From DAOUJI01 sp965224415 (GTDB lineage: Bacteria > Chloroflexota > Dehalococcoidia > Lucifugimonadales > JAGWBF01): 64,000 nt of DNA. Numbering within the stretch: the first letter of the stretch is position 1; each line of letters opens with the position of its first letter. The notes beneath the pieces were generated by a model. That model saw only the letters and a list, made by a program, of their open reading frames with translations, was not told the DNA's origin and ran no database searches. The translations under genes and the position numbers were made by a program. The stretch is from NCBI GenBank assembly GCA_965224415.1, contig CBDCZB010000002.1:248001-312000 (forward strand), in the 5' to 3' direction. Shown here in pieces: positions 42,217 to 51,041 of the stretch.

Positions 42217-42245
42217 TTGACTTGAAAGCCCCGCACAGGTACACT
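42217..42245 (+). promoter_or_regulatory. Promoter of the DUF1800 pair
   Basis: TTGACT (42217-42222) and TACACT (42240-42245) are 17 bases apart. Transcription would start near 42252, giving a 120-base leader that contains two overlapping hairpins. Confidence 0.6.
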
Positions 42246-42310
42246 CCCTATGTCGCCGCAAGGGACAGGGATTGCCTATTCACCCCTACGAAACGGCGCA
42301 AACCACAAGA

Positions 42311-42340
42311 TTCAGGCGCCCTGAATAAGTCATTCAGGGC
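42311..42340 (+). promoter_or_regulatory. Overlapping, mutually exclusive hairpins in DUF1800 leader
   Basis: TTCAGG (42311) can pair with CCTGAA (42320-42325), and the same CCTGAA region can instead pair as GCCCTGAAT (42318-42326) with ATTCAGGGC (42332-42340). The second ends 34 bases before the ATG. Such alternatives can act in attenuation, but no T-tract or known aptamer is seen. Confidence 0.4.
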
Positions 42341-42374
42341 AACGGCGTAAAGGCTGCTTACATAAGGAGGCACA

Positions 42375-43784
42375 ATGGCCGACCCGGAAATCGCCCAAAT
42401 GGCGCATTTGATGCGGAGGGCCGGCTTCGGGGCTACCCGCGACGAGCTGGAGCGTCGGGTGGCCATCGGCTACAAAGCTACGGTTGAGGAACTGCTGGAC
42501 CCGGACGGCCACGGCGTACCCGAAATCGACGTGGACATGCTCTTCCGTACCTTCCCCTACATAGAGAGCGGAGTTGGACCCCCGTCAGCCAGCAACCGAC
42601 ACATGTTCTACCTGTGCAACAACCCGCGGCCCCTTCAGGAGAAAGTCGCCCTGCTGTGGCACATGATCTTCGCCACCGGCAACGCCAAGCTGGACAACCC
42701 AAACGAGATGGCCCGCCAGATAAACATGTTCCGGGAGCTTGGCTTGGGCAGCTTCCAGACGCTTCTGTTGGAGCTGTCCAAAAACCCGGCCATGATCTAC
42801 TGGTTGGACAACAACTACAACCACAAGGACCAGCCCAACGAGAACTGGGGCCGAGAGCTCCTGGAACTCTTCGCAATGGGCCAGGGCAACTACACCGAGC
42901 AGGACGTGTTCGAGTGCGCCAGGGCTTTCACAGGCTGGACGCTCGCTCCCAAGCCGCCCACCGGAGGCATCGGAGGCCGCTACATGTGGTACTTCCGGTA
43001 CGTTCCCGAAGACCACGACGACGGGGAGAAGGTCTTTCTCGGTCACAAGGGGCGGTTCAACGGCGAGGACGTGATTGACATCGTCGTGCGCCAGCCGGCC
43101 ACGGCCCGGTTCATCGCCAGGCACATATACAACTTCTTCGTGGCCGACGAGGTGCAGGTGCCCGCATGGCTTCACACCCCGCCCAAGGACCCGGTGGCGG
43201 TGAACATCATCGCCGACGCCTTTGTATCCTCCGGCTACAATGTCGGCGACACGCTGCGTGTGCTCTTCAACTCCGACTTCTTCAAGGAGTCGGCCTTTCA
43301 ACGCGTCAAGAGCCCAGCGGAGGTCATCGCGGGGACCATGAGGCTTGTGGGGGACTTCGTGTATCCCAGGCCAGGCCTGGAGCAGGCGGGACTGGAGTCG
43401 TCCTACATGGGGCAGTTCCTGTGCGACCCGCCCAGCGTGGAAGGGTGGCATTACGGGGCTGAGTGGATTGACAGCGGCGCGTTGGTGAAGCGCATCAACT
43501 TCTGCGCCGACGCAGTCTCCAACATCGAGTACCCAGGCATTCGGGACATCGTCCGGCGCATCGAGGCGATGGGACCCATCCCTCCAGAGAAGTTCGTGGA
43601 CAACTGCCTGGACCTGCTTGGCCCGATAGATGTCGGCGATGCAACGCGGCAGGAGCTTCTGGTCATGGCTGACCAGGAGGGGGACCTGAGATGGGACACC
43701 GAGGAGGCCCGCGGCGCCTCAGCCCAAAGGGTTGGGGACATGCTGGCGCTGATAGCCTCCACCAGGGAATACCAGTTCGGCTAA
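42375..43784 (+). CDS. DUF1800 family protein, tandem copy 1
   Basis: 469 aa, ATG behind AAGGAGG. Complete family member: MAHLMRRAGFGATRDELERR at the N-terminus, the central LCNNPRPLQEKVALLWHMIFATGN (~76-99), ENWGRELLELFAMGQGNYTEQDV (~157-179), and RVKSPAEVIAGTMRLVGDF near 315. No signal peptide, whereas many homologues in other phyla are exported. By eye roughly nine tenths identical to the next gene and clearly related to the partial gene at the left window edge. Function unknown; no DUF1501 partner here. Confidence 0.92.
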   Translation: MADPEIAQMAHLMRRAGFGATRDELERRVAIGYKATVEELLDPDGHGVPEIDVDMLFRTFPYIESGVGPPSASNRHMFYLCNNPRPLQEKVALLWHMIFATGNAKLDNPNEMARQINMFRELGLGSFQTLLLELSKNPAMIYWLDNNYNHKDQPNENWGRELLELFAMGQGNYTEQDVFECARAFTGWTLAPKPPTGGIGGRYMWYFRYVPEDHDDGEKVFLGHKGRFNGEDVIDIVVRQPATARFIARHIYNFFVADEVQVPAWLHTPPKDPVAVNIIADAFVSSGYNVGDTLRVLFNSDFFKESAFQRVKSPAEVIAGTMRLVGDFVYPRPGLEQAGLESSYMGQFLCDPPSVEGWHYGAEWIDSGALVKRINFCADAVSNIEYPGIRDIVRRIEAMGPIPPEKFVDNCLDLLGPIDVGDATRQELLVMADQEGDLRWDTEEARGASAQRVGDMLALIASTREYQFG

Positions 43785-43846
43785 ACCCTGGCGGACTTGG
43801 CCGGAAACATACGGCCCAAAGCCCTTAACAGACAAAGGAGGCGGCA

Positions 43847-45253
43847 ATGGCGGACCAGGATATCGCCCTGATGGCGCATCTGATGCGGAGGTCCGGGTTC
43901 GGAGAGACCCGCGACGAGTTGGAACGGCGGGTGGCCCTGGGCTACGAAGCTACGGTGGAGGAACTTCTGGACCCGGCAGGCCACGGAGTGCCCGAAATCG
44001 ACGTGGACATGCTCTTCAGGACCTTCCCCTACATAGAGAGCGGCACCGGACCACCCTCGGCCAGCAACCGCCACATGTTCTACCTGTGCAACAACCCTAG
44101 GCCACTCGAGGAGAAGATCGCGTTGCTGTGGCACATGGTGTTCGCCACAGGCAACGCCAAGCTGAACAACCCGAACGAGTTGGCGCGCCAGATGAACATG
44201 TTCCGAGAGCTTGGCTTGGGCAGCTTCCACACGCTGCTGGTGGAACTGGCCAAGAACCCAGCCATGATTTACTGGCTGGACAACAACGAGAACCACAAAG
44301 CCCAGCCCAACGAGAACTGGGGACGGGAGCTATTGGAGCTCTTCTCCATGGGCCAGGGCAACTACACCGAGCAGGACGTGTTCGAGTGTTCCCGGGCATT
44401 CACCGGCTGGACTCTGAAGCCCAAACCCCCTTCCGGCATTGGCGGACGGTATATGTGGTACTTCAAGTACGATCCCGACGACCACGACGACGGCGAGAAG
44501 GTCTTCCTGGGCCACAAGGGGCGGTTCAACGGCGAGGACGTGATAGACATAATAGTGCGCCAGCCCGCCACCGCGCGGTTCATAGCCCGCCACCTCTACA
44601 ACTTCTTCGTGGCCGACGAGGTGCAGGTGCCCACGTGGCTCCACACACCGCCGCGAGACCCAGTGGCCGTGAACATCATCGCTGACGCTTTCGTGTCCTC
44701 CGGCTACAATGTCGGAGACACGCTGCGGGTCCTCTTCAACTCCGACTTCTTCAAAGAGTCGGCCTTCCAGAGGGTCAAGAGTCCCGCGGAGGTCATAGCC
44801 GGGACCATGAGGTTGGTAGGGGACATGGTATACCCCAGGCCCGGCCTGGAGCAGGCGGGACTGGAAGCCTCCTACATGGGACAGTTCCTGTGCGACCCGC
44901 CTAGCGTCGAGGGCTGGCACTACGGGGCCGAGTGGATAGACAGCGGCGCGCTGGTGAAGCGCATCAACTTCTGCGCCGACGCCGTCGCCAACATCGAGTA
45001 CCCCGGCATCCACGCCATTGTGGAGAGGGTCGAAGCAATGGGCTCCATCTCGCCCGAGAAGCTTGTGGACAGCTGCCTGGACCTGATTGGCCCGGTAGAA
45101 GTCGAAGAGGCGACGCGGGGCGAGTTGCGGGTCATGGCAGAGCAGGAAGGGGACTTAAGTTGGGACACGGAGGAGGCCCGAGGCGCCTCGGCCCAGAGGG
45201 TCGGAGACATGCTGGCGCTGATAGCCTCCACCAGGGAATACCAGTTCGGTTAA
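43847..45253 (+). CDS. DUF1800 family protein, tandem copy 2
   Basis: 468 aa, ATG behind AAAGGAGG, 62 bases after copy 1. It is colinear with copy 1, differing by scattered substitutions and one residue fewer in the glycine stretch before GGRYMWYF. The near-identical C-terminus (MLALIASTREYQFG) points to a recent tandem duplication or gene conversion. It likely shares the copy 1 promoter and leads into the NHL gene. Confidence 0.92.
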   Translation: MADQDIALMAHLMRRSGFGETRDELERRVALGYEATVEELLDPAGHGVPEIDVDMLFRTFPYIESGTGPPSASNRHMFYLCNNPRPLEEKIALLWHMVFATGNAKLNNPNELARQMNMFRELGLGSFHTLLVELAKNPAMIYWLDNNENHKAQPNENWGRELLELFSMGQGNYTEQDVFECSRAFTGWTLKPKPPSGIGGRYMWYFKYDPDDHDDGEKVFLGHKGRFNGEDVIDIIVRQPATARFIARHLYNFFVADEVQVPTWLHTPPRDPVAVNIIADAFVSSGYNVGDTLRVLFNSDFFKESAFQRVKSPAEVIAGTMRLVGDMVYPRPGLEQAGLEASYMGQFLCDPPSVEGWHYGAEWIDSGALVKRINFCADAVANIEYPGIHAIVERVEAMGSISPEKLVDSCLDLIGPVEVEEATRGELRVMAEQEGDLSWDTEEARGASAQRVGDMLALIASTREYQFG

Positions 45254-45319
45254 GTCTTGGGCTGTGCCCAAACGAATGGCTAAATGGATAACAACCTAAC
45301 TTAGGCCAAGGGGGACGGA

Positions 45320-46459
45320 ATGGAATCCCAGTATGTAGATGGCCGGATTTTCAACTACTACAATTGCCTTGGGGGCACGGCGCTGGCGGGAAAGGGGTTT
45401 TTCTTCCCCTCGGACTTTGCCCTTGGCTCCAACGGGAGCCTGTACGTTCTGAACAAGGCGATTGAGTTCAACCCCTCTATGGGAATATCCAAGGTGACGA
45501 TGGACCACGAGTTCATCTGGGAGGACCGGGGGCTGAACTACATCATGCACAGAGGACCGTTGCCCAGCGCAGTTGGACTGGACAGCCAGGAAAATGTATA
45601 CGTCGCTGACGAGTTCACCAACCAGATATACGTATACGACAGCGAAGGCAACACTCTGGACACCTGGAGGCCCGGAGCCAACCCGTCAGCCAACGGCATC
45701 TCAACTAGGACTCTGGTGCACAGGTCCCCCATGAGCCGTCTTCTGCAGCACGAATACTCCAACAAGGAAGGCGTCTCCTTCGACCTGTACCTGAGGAAGG
45801 TGGGGGCGCGGGACTCCTCGGGCGACGGCGAGCTTAACGGCCCGATGAGCATATACTTCGACGACAACGACAACATGTACGTCTCCGACAGCTTCAACCA
45901 CCGCATCCAGGTGTTCGCGAAGGACGGCACGTACCTGCGCCAGTTCGGCGAGTACGGCGACGGAGACGGCCAACTCAACCTGCCCTGGGGCATTGACATG
46001 GACACGGAAGGGTGCGTCTACGTGGCCGACTGGAAGAACAGCCGGGTCCAGAAGTTCTCAAACGAGGGGAAGTACCTGGCCACTTTTGGAGGCCCAGGGT
46101 CCGGTGAGGGAGAGCTGACCAAGCCATCCAGCGTCGCCGTGGACAAGGACGGCGACGTGTACGTGGCAGACTGGGGAGCCAACCGGGTCAGGATATACGA
46201 CTCCGAGGGGACCCACCTGCTCACCCTGGCCGGAGACGCCGAGCAGCTTCCTCCCTGGCAGCAGGACAGGGTGGACTCCAACCTCGACACCAAGCGGGCG
46301 CGCATGAGGGCCGACCTGTCCACTGAAAAGATTCTCAAACGGCCCATATCCATCCGCTTGGACAACGAGGGCAGGATTCTGGTCCTGGAGGCCGTGGCCA
46401 ACCGGATTCAGGTGTACGCCAAAGAATCAGACTGGGTCGACCCCCCGTTCAACTTGTAG
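45320..46459 (+). CDS. NHL-repeat beta-propeller protein (second copy)
   Basis: 379 aa, ATG behind AAGGGGG. NHL blades such as NMYVSDSFNHRIQVFAKDG, CVYVADWKNSRVQKFSNEG and DVYVADWGANRVRIYDSEG follow one another at about 47-residue spacing. The C-terminal region (ILKRPISIRLDNEGRILVLE) aligns with the same region of the 1834 protein. No signal peptide. Third gene of the DUF1800-DUF1800-NHL unit, which ends at an intrinsic terminator. Confidence 0.85.
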   Translation: MESQYVDGRIFNYYNCLGGTALAGKGFFFPSDFALGSNGSLYVLNKAIEFNPSMGISKVTMDHEFIWEDRGLNYIMHRGPLPSAVGLDSQENVYVADEFTNQIYVYDSEGNTLDTWRPGANPSANGISTRTLVHRSPMSRLLQHEYSNKEGVSFDLYLRKVGARDSSGDGELNGPMSIYFDDNDNMYVSDSFNHRIQVFAKDGTYLRQFGEYGDGDGQLNLPWGIDMDTEGCVYVADWKNSRVQKFSNEGKYLATFGGPGSGEGELTKPSSVAVDKDGDVYVADWGANRVRIYDSEGTHLLTLAGDAEQLPPWQQDRVDSNLDTKRARMRADLSTEKILKRPISIRLDNEGRILVLEAVANRIQVYAKESDWVDPPFNL

Positions 46460-46490
46460 GCCGGGTCCGCAACGGAACACTAAGAATCAC

Positions 46491-46527
46491 GGAAGCCCTG
46501 GACAGTCCGCCGGGGCTTCCGCCGTTT
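46491..46527 (+). terminator. Intrinsic terminator after the NHL gene
   Basis: An 11-bp stem with one G-U pair (46491-46501 with 46510-46520) is followed by GCCGTTTTAG. It closes the DUF1800-DUF1800-NHL transcript. Confidence 0.65.
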
Positions 46528-46625
46528 TAGCGCTCTTCAATGGCCGTGAACACAGGCACGATAGAGGAATTGTCGATGTTCCCTGAACGCTTCCGCCGCG
46601 ACGCCCAACTCTACTTGCAGAGGAG

Positions 46626-47528
46626 ATGCCAGTGCAGATAGGAACGTCCTTACCAATCACCGAATTCGGCCCAGACCTCAACGCCGTTAGAGACTTTGCC
46701 CAGGCCGCTGACGACATGGGGTACAAGGTCTTGAGCATGTTGGACCACGTGCTAGGAGCCGACCCTCAATACCACCCTGAGGTCGCCAACTTCTACTACA
46801 CCCACGAGAGCTACATCCACGAGCCCTTTACCCTCATGGGGTATCTTGCCGCCATAACCAACAACATCACTATGGGCACCAGCATTATGATCCTGGCTCA
46901 GCGGCAGACGTCCCTCGTGGCCAAGCAAGCGGCCGAGGTGGACGTTCTCAGCGGAGGCAGGATCCGGTTGGGGATTGGCGTCGGGTGGAACCCTGTGGAG
47001 TACGAGGCGTTAGGCGAGGACTTCCACACCCGTGGCAGGAAGTTCGAAGAGCAAATCGAGGTCCTGCGCCTGCTGTGGACCCAGGAGAAGGTAAATTACG
47101 AAGGCCGCTTCCACACGATAACCGAGGCCGGCATCAACCCCTTGCCGGTGCAGAGGCCCATTCCTCTGTGGATAGGCCAAGGAAACCCCCATAACCCTGT
47201 CCCGAGGGAGCACATCCTGCGACGGATCGGACGCATGGCAGACGGCATGTTCCCCTTATTCCCCCCTGACGACGCCGGACGGGAGGTCATCGACAGGATC
47301 AAGGGGTATGCGAAGGAAGCCGGGCACGACCCGGATGCCCTTGGAGTACAGGGTAGGGTGGTCATGTCCCGTGAGTCCAACGCCGAGGACTGGATAGCCT
47401 CAATGAAGCAATGGGAAGGCGTCGGGGCCACCCACATATCCGTAGGGACCGGCGGGCTGGGGTTCGAGTCGCCTCAGGAGCACATAGACGCCATCCGGCG
47501 CTTCAAAGACGAAGTGGGGTTAGACTAG
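46626..47528 (+). CDS. Luciferase-like (LLM) F420-type oxidoreductase
   Basis: 300 aa. TIM-barrel family motifs: DMGYKVLSMLDHVLGAD (~34), AAEVDVLSGGRIRLGIGVGWNPVEYEALG (~103-131), and the C-terminal TISVGTGG-like THISVGTGGLGFES. This subgroup often uses reduced F420. The AGAGGAG site abuts the ATG at 46626 but is six bases from an in-frame GTG at 46632, so translation may really start two codons later. It seems monocistronic. Confidence 0.87.
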   Translation: MPVQIGTSLPITEFGPDLNAVRDFAQAADDMGYKVLSMLDHVLGADPQYHPEVANFYYTHESYIHEPFTLMGYLAAITNNITMGTSIMILAQRQTSLVAKQAAEVDVLSGGRIRLGIGVGWNPVEYEALGEDFHTRGRKFEEQIEVLRLLWTQEKVNYEGRFHTITEAGINPLPVQRPIPLWIGQGNPHNPVPREHILRRIGRMADGMFPLFPPDDAGREVIDRIKGYAKEAGHDPDALGVQGRVVMSRESNAEDWIASMKQWEGVGATHISVGTGGLGFESPQEHIDAIRRFKDEVGLD

Positions 47529-47615
47529 CGCCGGGCAACGGTCACTAGCCTTAATGACTATCAGCTCACCCTCGACATGACGGTTGCAAGCCTCTTCCCC
47601 ATCGAGGAGCCCTTT

Positions 47616-47713
47616 GCGTAACTCCCCCTCTCCTCTTGGGAGAGGGTTGGGGTGACGGGCTGTCTCCGAACCCGACAAGGCAACCCTGGAGACCGGTTTT
47701 CGCCGGTATGACA
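47616..47713. repeat. Intergenic repeat pair of a common environmental type
   Basis: CCCCCTCTCCTCTTGGGAGAGGG (47624-47647, stem-loop) is followed by a small palindrome ACCGGTTTTCGCCGGT (47693-47708). Both resemble short intergenic hairpins widely seen in metagenome-derived genomes; other copies are not in this window. Confidence 0.5.
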
Positions 47714-47733
47714 GAGGTTAGCCAAAAGGCGCC

Positions 47734-48069
47734 TTACCCCAGAGGGATGGCCAGCGTCACCCGGTCTTCTTCCCCTACACCTTTGAAGATATGGCCGTGG
47801 CCGGTTACGTCCTCGGCCACTATCACGTCGCCCCGGTTTACTTGCCTGGTGCTGCCGTCGGCCACTTCGAGTTCAACCTCGCCTGACAGCAGCGTCACAT
47901 ACTGGCGGCGGGGAGCGGTGTGGTAGTCAACAACCACCTTGGCGGGCCCCTGACGCAGAGTGATAGCTCCCTCGCCGGGTTTCTCGACCAACTTTTCCAA
48001 CTGTTCGATTGTCAGGTCTTCAAAATGGGACTCACCATCGTCGCCAGAGTAAATTCGTATTACGTTCAA
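47734..48069 (-). CDS. Small cupin-fold protein, copy 1
   Basis: 111 aa. RIYSGDDGESHFEDLTIEQL, PRRQYVTLLSGEVELEVADG and GDVIVAEDVTGHGHIF give a single cupin barrel with few metal-binding histidines. TTG at 48069 was chosen because GGAGG lies five bases upstream and it gives the same length and N-terminus as the paralogue at 55655. The two copies flank the peptide-transporter region. Function unknown; cupins of this form often act on or sense small acids. Confidence 0.78.
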   Translation of the reverse strand: MNVIRIYSGDDGESHFEDLTIEQLEKLVEKPGEGAITLRQGPAKVVVDYHTAPRRQYVTLLSGEVELEVADGSTRQVNRGDVIVAEDVTGHGHIFKGVGEEDRVTLAIPLG

Positions 48070-48232
48070 CGGAGCCTCCAATCCAAGGTGGTGATTTCCA
48101 GAAACACCCTCGATAGGCAAACTTCTACGGCAAAGACTGTCTGTTCGAGGTCGGACAATCCCGCGGAAGGCGGCAGTATGTCCGCCTTCCGGGACGAATG
48201 GCTGTCTTGGCGCGCGCTGAGCGCGTTTCCTG

Positions 48233-48682
48233 CTAAAGCCCGGTGTTGGCTGCTGCGGCCCTGGCTGCGGCGCCCTCGTCCATTATTTGCTGGATGTGCG
48301 CGGGGACCTTGCCCACTATCTCTATCCCCGGCTCGCCGCCGGGCAGCTGGGCGCCCACTCGCAGGATTTCCAACGGCTCATCGCCCAGGCTCTCAAAGGA
48401 GTACACCAGCCCCCGTGGGATCAGCGCTCCTTCGTACTGGCCCAGGTCCGCGATGATGACGCCGCCTTCGCCGAAGAACCGGCACCGGCCACTCATCACC
48501 ATGAAGAAGCCGTCGTCGCTCTTGTGTCGGTGGAGCATGTTCTCTCCGCCCTCGGTGATCAACTGAGCCGTGGCCCTTAGGAGGTCGGTCCGGGCAAGGT
48601 TGATTATCTTCTTGGGCTTACCGGGAGTAAGTTCAGGCTTTTCGTACTTGAATATGATGGCTTCCTGGTTGTTTTCGCTCAT
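48233..48682 (-). CDS. Cupin-domain protein
   Basis: 149 aa, ATG behind GGAAGGGG. The cupin core is GENMLHRHKSDDGFFMVMSG (~45-64), with metal-type histidines, followed by GALIPRGLVYSFESLGDEPL. The N-terminal and C-terminal extensions are unknown. It is distinct from the 111-aa cupin next to it. Substrate unknown. Confidence 0.8.
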   Translation of the reverse strand: MSENNQEAIIFKYEKPELTPGKPKKIINLARTDLLRATAQLITEGGENMLHRHKSDDGFFMVMSGRCRFFGEGGVIIADLGQYEGALIPRGLVYSFESLGDEPLEILRVGAQLPGGEPGIEIVGKVPAHIQQIMDEGAAARAAAANTGL

Positions 48683-48713
48683 TGCACGACCCCTTCCATT
48701 TTGGAATAAACCA

Positions 48714-48756
48714 AGGAGTCCCAACAGATTCGGGGGACCCTTCTGTTGGGACTCCT
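48714..48756 (-). terminator. Intrinsic terminator after the first peptide-binding protein
   Basis: A perfect 15-bp stem (48714-48728 with 48742-48756) and a 13-base loop lie between the binding-protein stop (48800) and the cupin start (48682). On the minus strand it is followed by TTGGTTTATT. Confidence 0.8.
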
Positions 48757-48799
48757 TTATTATGGGCGTTGATCTGTTCCGGTGGTCCGATTCCCTACG

Positions 48800-50725
48800 T
48801 TATGGCCTGTCACCTATCACCGTGTAGTTGTCCTCAAACCACGTGTGCTCGTGCCAGACGGAAGCGTTGGACGCCGTGGACGGATGGTAATTCTTTATCT
48901 TGTGGTTGTTGATGCCCACACCATTGCTCCAAGCCAGTCCTATTTGGGGCACCTGTTCCTCCAGGTAAGCGCCCAACTCCAAAGTCAAGGCCTTGCGCTT
49001 TTCCACGTCGCCTTCTTTGGATATTTGGTCCGACAGGTCTATGACCTTCTCGTCCCTCCAACCGCCACCCCAGCTGTTCCTCTCTCCCCCGGGCAGGTAG
49101 AGGCTGGCGTTTATGAAGTCGGGGTCAACCAGCAGGAAGCTGGTGCCGAATGAAATCATGTCGAAGTTGCCAGTCGCCCAGTCGTTCACTTGGGCCGCTG
49201 CGTACGTAGGCGACTTGATTCTGACGTCGATGTTCAGGTATCTCTTCATCTGGTCGGCCACCACCTGACCTATGGTGACGAAAGTCGGGATGGTGGCGGC
49301 GTCCAGGGTAGTCTCGAAGCCGTTGGGGTATCCTGCCTCGGCCAGCAGCGCTTTGGCCGCGTCTATGTCCTCCTGGAGCTTCTCCCCATTGGCGTCGACC
49401 CTGTATCCAGGCACCTGGAGCTGCTCCTCACTGGAGTGATAGAAATGGGTGTCAGGAAGGAAGGGAGCGCCAATGGTCCCGCCGCCTACGATGGCAATAT
49501 ACTCTTGGCGGTTCATCGCCAGGCTGACCGCCTTCCTCACACGGGGGTCGCTCCAAGGCTCCTTGTTGGTGTTGAATATCACGAACCTGTTGCCGCCGGT
49601 CGGGTATGTGAAACTGGACATCCTGTCCCCGAGGTCTTCGGCCAACTTGGTGTATTGAGTCGGCGTTAGGCCGCAAACCGAGCTGGAGCAGGCGAGGAAT
49701 TGCTCAGTCTTAAAAGCGGCGATGATGGTGTTCCGGTCTCTCATGAGGTGCCATATCATGCCGTCGAAGTAGGGGCGCGGCGCCTTGAAGTAGTTGTCAT
49801 TCCTCTCGAATCTGAGGGACACATCCTTCAGGTACTCGGTGGCTATGAAGGGGCCAGAGCCGACCTGGTTCTCCCGTAGCTTCAAGTCGTGGTCTTTTTC
49901 CACGTTGTGCTTGGGGAGCATCTTCATTTGCTGGTTGGCCAGCAACGGGATGAAGTTGGCGCTGGGCAAGGGAATCTTCACTTCGACGGTCTTGTCGTCA
50001 ATGACCCTGGAGCCGCCAGCTTTGTAGACGAACCTGAGCTGGCCCGTCTTCGGGAAGGGGTTGTCGGGGTTGACCATCATGTCCAAGCTGAATCTCACGT
50101 CTTCGGCGGTCACGGGCATACCGTCCCACCACTGGGCGTCGTGCAGCTTGAAGGTGTAGGTCACGCCGTCGTCTGCCACCGTCCAACTCTGGGCTAGGTC
50201 TCCCCTGACATCTGCGAATTGGTAAGTTTCCATGTTCAACTCAATCAGGCCGTTGAACATGGGGGAGCTTTGGGACATACAGGATGACGTGGACGGGCAC
50301 TCCCAGATGTAAAAACGGGTCGGAGTGTTGGGCATATGCATGGGAATCACGCCGCCGCGCTTGCCCTCACGGACGAACTGCCCCTGAGGCGTCATGACGA
50401 ACTGAGGCGTCGCCGTGGGCGGAGGAGTAGGAGTGGGTGTAAACGTAGGTCCTGGCGCGCGCCGGGTCGGAGCAGCCGTAGGCTGAGGCGCCGCTGAAGT
50501 GGCTGTGGGCCGAGGAGTCGCAGTAGCCGGCTCGTCCGGCCTGGCGGTCGGCTCCGGCTCGTCCGGTGCAGGGGTATTCGTGGGCGGAACCGCCGTCGGC
50601 GCCGCCGTGGTCGAGGTCGGCACAGGAGTGTCTTCTTCGCCACCTCCGCAAGCCACTGATGCTAACATGACCAGAAGCAAAGGAATGGCTATGATCAAGC
50701 TAGGCCAAAACCACCGTTTTCTCAT
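48800..50725 (-). CDS. Oligopeptide-type ABC substrate-binding lipoprotein 1
   Basis: 641 aa. ATG at 50725 is preceded by GGGGGACACC. Signal peptide with lipobox LASVACGGG, a Thr/Pro/Ala linker of about 70 residues, then the SBP_bac_5 domain: GDLAQSWTVADDGVTYTFKL (~165), WWDGMPVTAEDVRFSLD, QVGSGPFIATEYLKDVSLRFERNDNYF (~290, split by a turn), KAVSLAMNRQEYI, LLAEAGYPNGFE. It would bind peptides or other medium-size solutes outside the cell. No permease or ATPase is adjacent on its own transcript; the permease pair upstream is separated by the TIR-like gene. Confidence 0.9.
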   Translation of the reverse strand: MRKRWFWPSLIIAIPLLLVMLASVACGGGEEDTPVPTSTTAAPTAVPPTNTPAPDEPEPTARPDEPATATPRPTATSAAPQPTAAPTRRAPGPTFTPTPTPPPTATPQFVMTPQGQFVREGKRGGVIPMHMPNTPTRFYIWECPSTSSCMSQSSPMFNGLIELNMETYQFADVRGDLAQSWTVADDGVTYTFKLHDAQWWDGMPVTAEDVRFSLDMMVNPDNPFPKTGQLRFVYKAGGSRVIDDKTVEVKIPLPSANFIPLLANQQMKMLPKHNVEKDHDLKLRENQVGSGPFIATEYLKDVSLRFERNDNYFKAPRPYFDGMIWHLMRDRNTIIAAFKTEQFLACSSSVCGLTPTQYTKLAEDLGDRMSSFTYPTGGNRFVIFNTNKEPWSDPRVRKAVSLAMNRQEYIAIVGGGTIGAPFLPDTHFYHSSEEQLQVPGYRVDANGEKLQEDIDAAKALLAEAGYPNGFETTLDAATIPTFVTIGQVVADQMKRYLNIDVRIKSPTYAAAQVNDWATGNFDMISFGTSFLLVDPDFINASLYLPGGERNSWGGGWRDEKVIDLSDQISKEGDVEKRKALTLELGAYLEEQVPQIGLAWSNGVGINNHKIKNYHPSTASNASVWHEHTWFEDNYTVIGDRP

Positions 50726-51041
50726 GGTGTCCCCCATTTGTGATTTTTGTGGGTTCCACACCGGCGCACGACGCCAGTTGGAGTCGGTTACGCAGTCTAA
50801 CAGCATGGCTCCAAGTATGTCAAGGATTCCAAGCATCGTTGTCTAAAGCGCTCACCAATCGGTATTATGTCAACCTTAAGCGCCAGATAAGATATAGACT
50901 AGAATATTGAAACGTAAATAATATATGAAAACGTTATGGAAACGCTGTAAGGGAATCTATTGTTTACTGCCGCTGCGTAGACGGCTGTGGGACCTTGTGC
51001 GGGTTATGGGCTTAACCATCTATTGTTTGCGAAGGTCGGGA
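50726..51041. other. AT-rich intergenic region
   Basis: 316 bases between the first binding protein and the TIR-like gene, much more AT-rich than the surroundings around 50860-50960. It holds two copies of ATCTATTGTTT (50955 and 51018 regions) and a TTGACA on the minus strand near 50869 without a good -10 at normal distance. It is probably the promoter region of the binding protein. Confidence 0.5.

Larger units (their letters stand above)
41961..42374. other. 414-base divergent intergenic region
   Basis: Lower GC than the flanks. The right half holds the promoter at 42217-42245 and the overlapping inverted repeats at 42311-42340. An open frame 42078-42350 has no ribosome site and no family similarity, so I do not call it a gene. 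No other feature was found in the left half. Confidence 0.55.

Noticed and set aside
42078..42350. 90-codon frame before the DUF1800 pair
   Set aside because: No ribosome site or similarity, and it overlaps the promoter and hairpins that fit the downstream gene.
50860..50880. TTGACA in the AT-rich region as promoter of the first binding protein
   Set aside because: The nearest reasonable -10 (TTTAGA) is 20 bases away, too far for a firm call.
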